Below are positions 62,725-64,000 of a DNA stretch of 64,000 nt, in pieces. The DNA is from Lichtheimia corymbifera B2541 (Eukaryota; Mucoromycota; Mucoromycetes; Mucorales; Lichtheimiaceae): the NCBI GenBank assembly GCA_000697475.1, contig JNEU01000651.1, positions 33,132 through 97,131 on the forward strand. Direction: 5' to 3'. The position numbers were made by a program, and so were the translations under genes. Under the pieces are notes generated by a model that worked only from the letters and a program-made list of their open reading frames with translations, made no database searches and had not been told where the DNA came from. The number at the start of each line of letters is the position of its first letter. Positions within the stretch are counted from its first letter, which is position 1.

Positions 62725-63770
62725 TCCCCATCACTGCACTTGATTGCATCCGTCCATCGATAACCAATATTGCTGCTGATTTGCTTCCTTTCCTGTCCTG
62801 CTGTTGATCTATCTCTTTCTTGGTCGTTTTCATCCCAGTTCAACCAGGTGAAGATTGCTTGTATCGTGGCGTACTTGATAGCTGCTATGGCACTTCATAT
62901 ATTGGGATCCGTATGTATCAAAGCAAGTTGCAACACGTAAAGCTGCTACCTCTTCTGCTGTCCACATAAAAAAGCTACAAGCACGTTGCTGCAAGTAACT
63001 GAGACAATCGAATAGAAACTTTGCTAATAGCAACTGCTGTTGCGTTTGGTCGTGGTATTGTGCGTGTGTTCTAGTAGAGCGACAAGGCTGTGAACGCTGT
63101 TCGATACAATGGCGCAAAGACATTGCTAATAGCAACTGCTGGAATGATTGCTGTTACGTTTGATTGTAGTAAAGGAGCGTGCAAGAGAGTGTGTAGTGTC
63201 AAGAGACGCGTGTGTTGCAGTAGGCAGTGTCCACGCCATGGACTTGCCATTCAGTCAAAGACAACCGGATCAAGGCAGTTGCAGGATCGACATCATGGAC
63301 TGAAGCAGGACAATCGTTCGCACATTGTAGTTGTAGTTGAATGGGGCAACAGCTGAGAATGGGAGGAAGAGGCAAAGAAGGAGTGAGTGGAAGAGGTGAA
63401 AAATTAAATCTGTCAGACACTCAGCCATATCCATATACACTGATATCAATGCATGATTTTGAGATTGCCTCTCTCAAACCTCAAACTTGCATACAATATG
63501 CTCTAGGATATGCTGAACAACTTTGTATTAATAAAGAACTCACACTTCATTTGAAAATTTCGAAAGGGAGAGCATAATGTGAGGTTTACTATGATGGGCG
63601 GAAATTGGGAAAGCGCCGGATTTATGAAAAAGTCAATTAGTATGTATTTTCTTGGGATTCCCTATCTCGCACTTGAAACTTGGTCAGAAGGTACTCTCGC
63701 ACATGCTGATCAACTCCATTCATTTAAAAACCGCATGGTTCATTATGAACATTTTGAATGCCGGCCAGCC
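62725..63770 (+). repeat. Dispersed 1 kb repeat, copy 2 (other copy at 41390-42420)
   Basis: Collinear with copy 1 at an offset of about 21,335 bases. The alignment continues into the coding-like units and towards the window edge. Confidence 0.85.
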
Positions 63771-64000
63771 CAAAATGTAGGAGAAAGTAGGGTCGGCGCT
63801 CCTGCTCCCCGAGATTGCCCATCTCGAACCTGAAACTTTCACACAACATCCTTTCGACCACGCCGAGCAATTTCGATCCCATAAAGTCCCCAGAGTTCAT
63901 TATGAAAACATTGAATGTAAGAGAGACGACGAAGGGATGGTAACATAAATAGGGTGTACGGCCGTGCGCGCCGATATTGCTGGTGGGAACGTCGAAACTT
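63455..64000 (+). repeat. Coding-like unit array, second site, cut by the window edge
   Basis: Units are centred near 63509, 63700 and 63862, with a fourth starting at about 63970 and truncated at position 64000. Translations include YALGYAEQLCINKEL and LETWSEGTLAHADQLHSFKN, in the same frame as the units at 42.1-43.1 kb. Confidence 0.75.

Overview
This is a stretch of a fungal nuclear genome, most likely Mucoromycota and probably Mucorales. The genes carry many short GT-AG introns of about 45-80 bases, the proteins are rich in Gln, Asn, Ser and Thr runs, TATA boxes are clear, and the gene set is typical of these fungi: PKA catalytic subunit, KIN4-type kinase, TALE homeobox, RFX factor and PIN-like carrier. 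I cannot name a genus. No tRNA, rRNA or CRISPR was found. Coordinates for spliced genes run from start codon to stop codon. I assembled exons by hand from splice signals and frame continuity; for most genes the exon lengths sum to an intact reading frame.

Layout. 391-3078 (-) RFX-like transcription factor. 5227-6962 (+) PIN-like (auxin efflux carrier family) membrane transporter. 7281-9841 (-) coiled-coil protein ending in a PAM2w-like motif. 11069-11674 (+) a broken, unidentified coding stretch. 12015-15087 (-) receptor-like protein with signal peptide, kelch ectodomain, one membrane segment and a divergent cytoplasmic kinase domain. 15483-16987 (-) fructose-1,6-bisphosphatase. 17212-23271 (-) UFD4/TRIP12-type HECT ubiquitin ligase. 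24100-24846 (-) an unidentified, possibly decayed gene. 26254-28075 (+) PKA catalytic subunit. 28338-29532 (-) secreted helical protein. 29813-33529 (-) KIN4-like kinase with a KA1-like tail. 35786-36409 (+) TALE homeobox factor. 38123-39340 (+) CBM21 glycogen-targeting subunit of protein phosphatase 1.

From about 40.8 to 45 kb the window is repeat-rich: decayed coding sequence, a 1 kb dispersed repeat whose second copy lies at 62.7-63.8 kb, a degenerate array of a coding-like 55-residue unit, and three large palindromes made of the same unit. After that come 45162-45603 (-) a small Ser/Pro-rich gene, 46033-47848 (-) an intact 497-residue unidentified protein, 48340-48700 (+) a PAK kinase pseudogene, 50288-52167 (+) a membrane protein resembling INP2/vezatin, 52311-52983 (+) a COPI-associated-type membrane protein, 53016-55030 (-) a DIA2/Pof3-type TPR/F-box/LRR protein and 56089-60195 (+) a full-length ABCB multidrug transporter. 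The last 4 kb holds gene remnants and the second repeat copy, which runs off the window edge. A 365-base inverted repeat (49770-50135 and 60425-60790) brackets the 50-60 kb gene block.

Several genes fit cAMP, nutrient and carbon signalling: PKA, the KIN4-like kinase, the phosphatase glycogen subunit and the gluconeogenic bisphosphatase. Two ubiquitin ligase components (HECT and SCF F-box) are also present. There is no sign that these form a co-regulated cluster. The most unusual items are the kelch receptor-like kinase, the alternating palindromes built from one coding-like unit, and the PAM2w-tailed coiled-coil protein.
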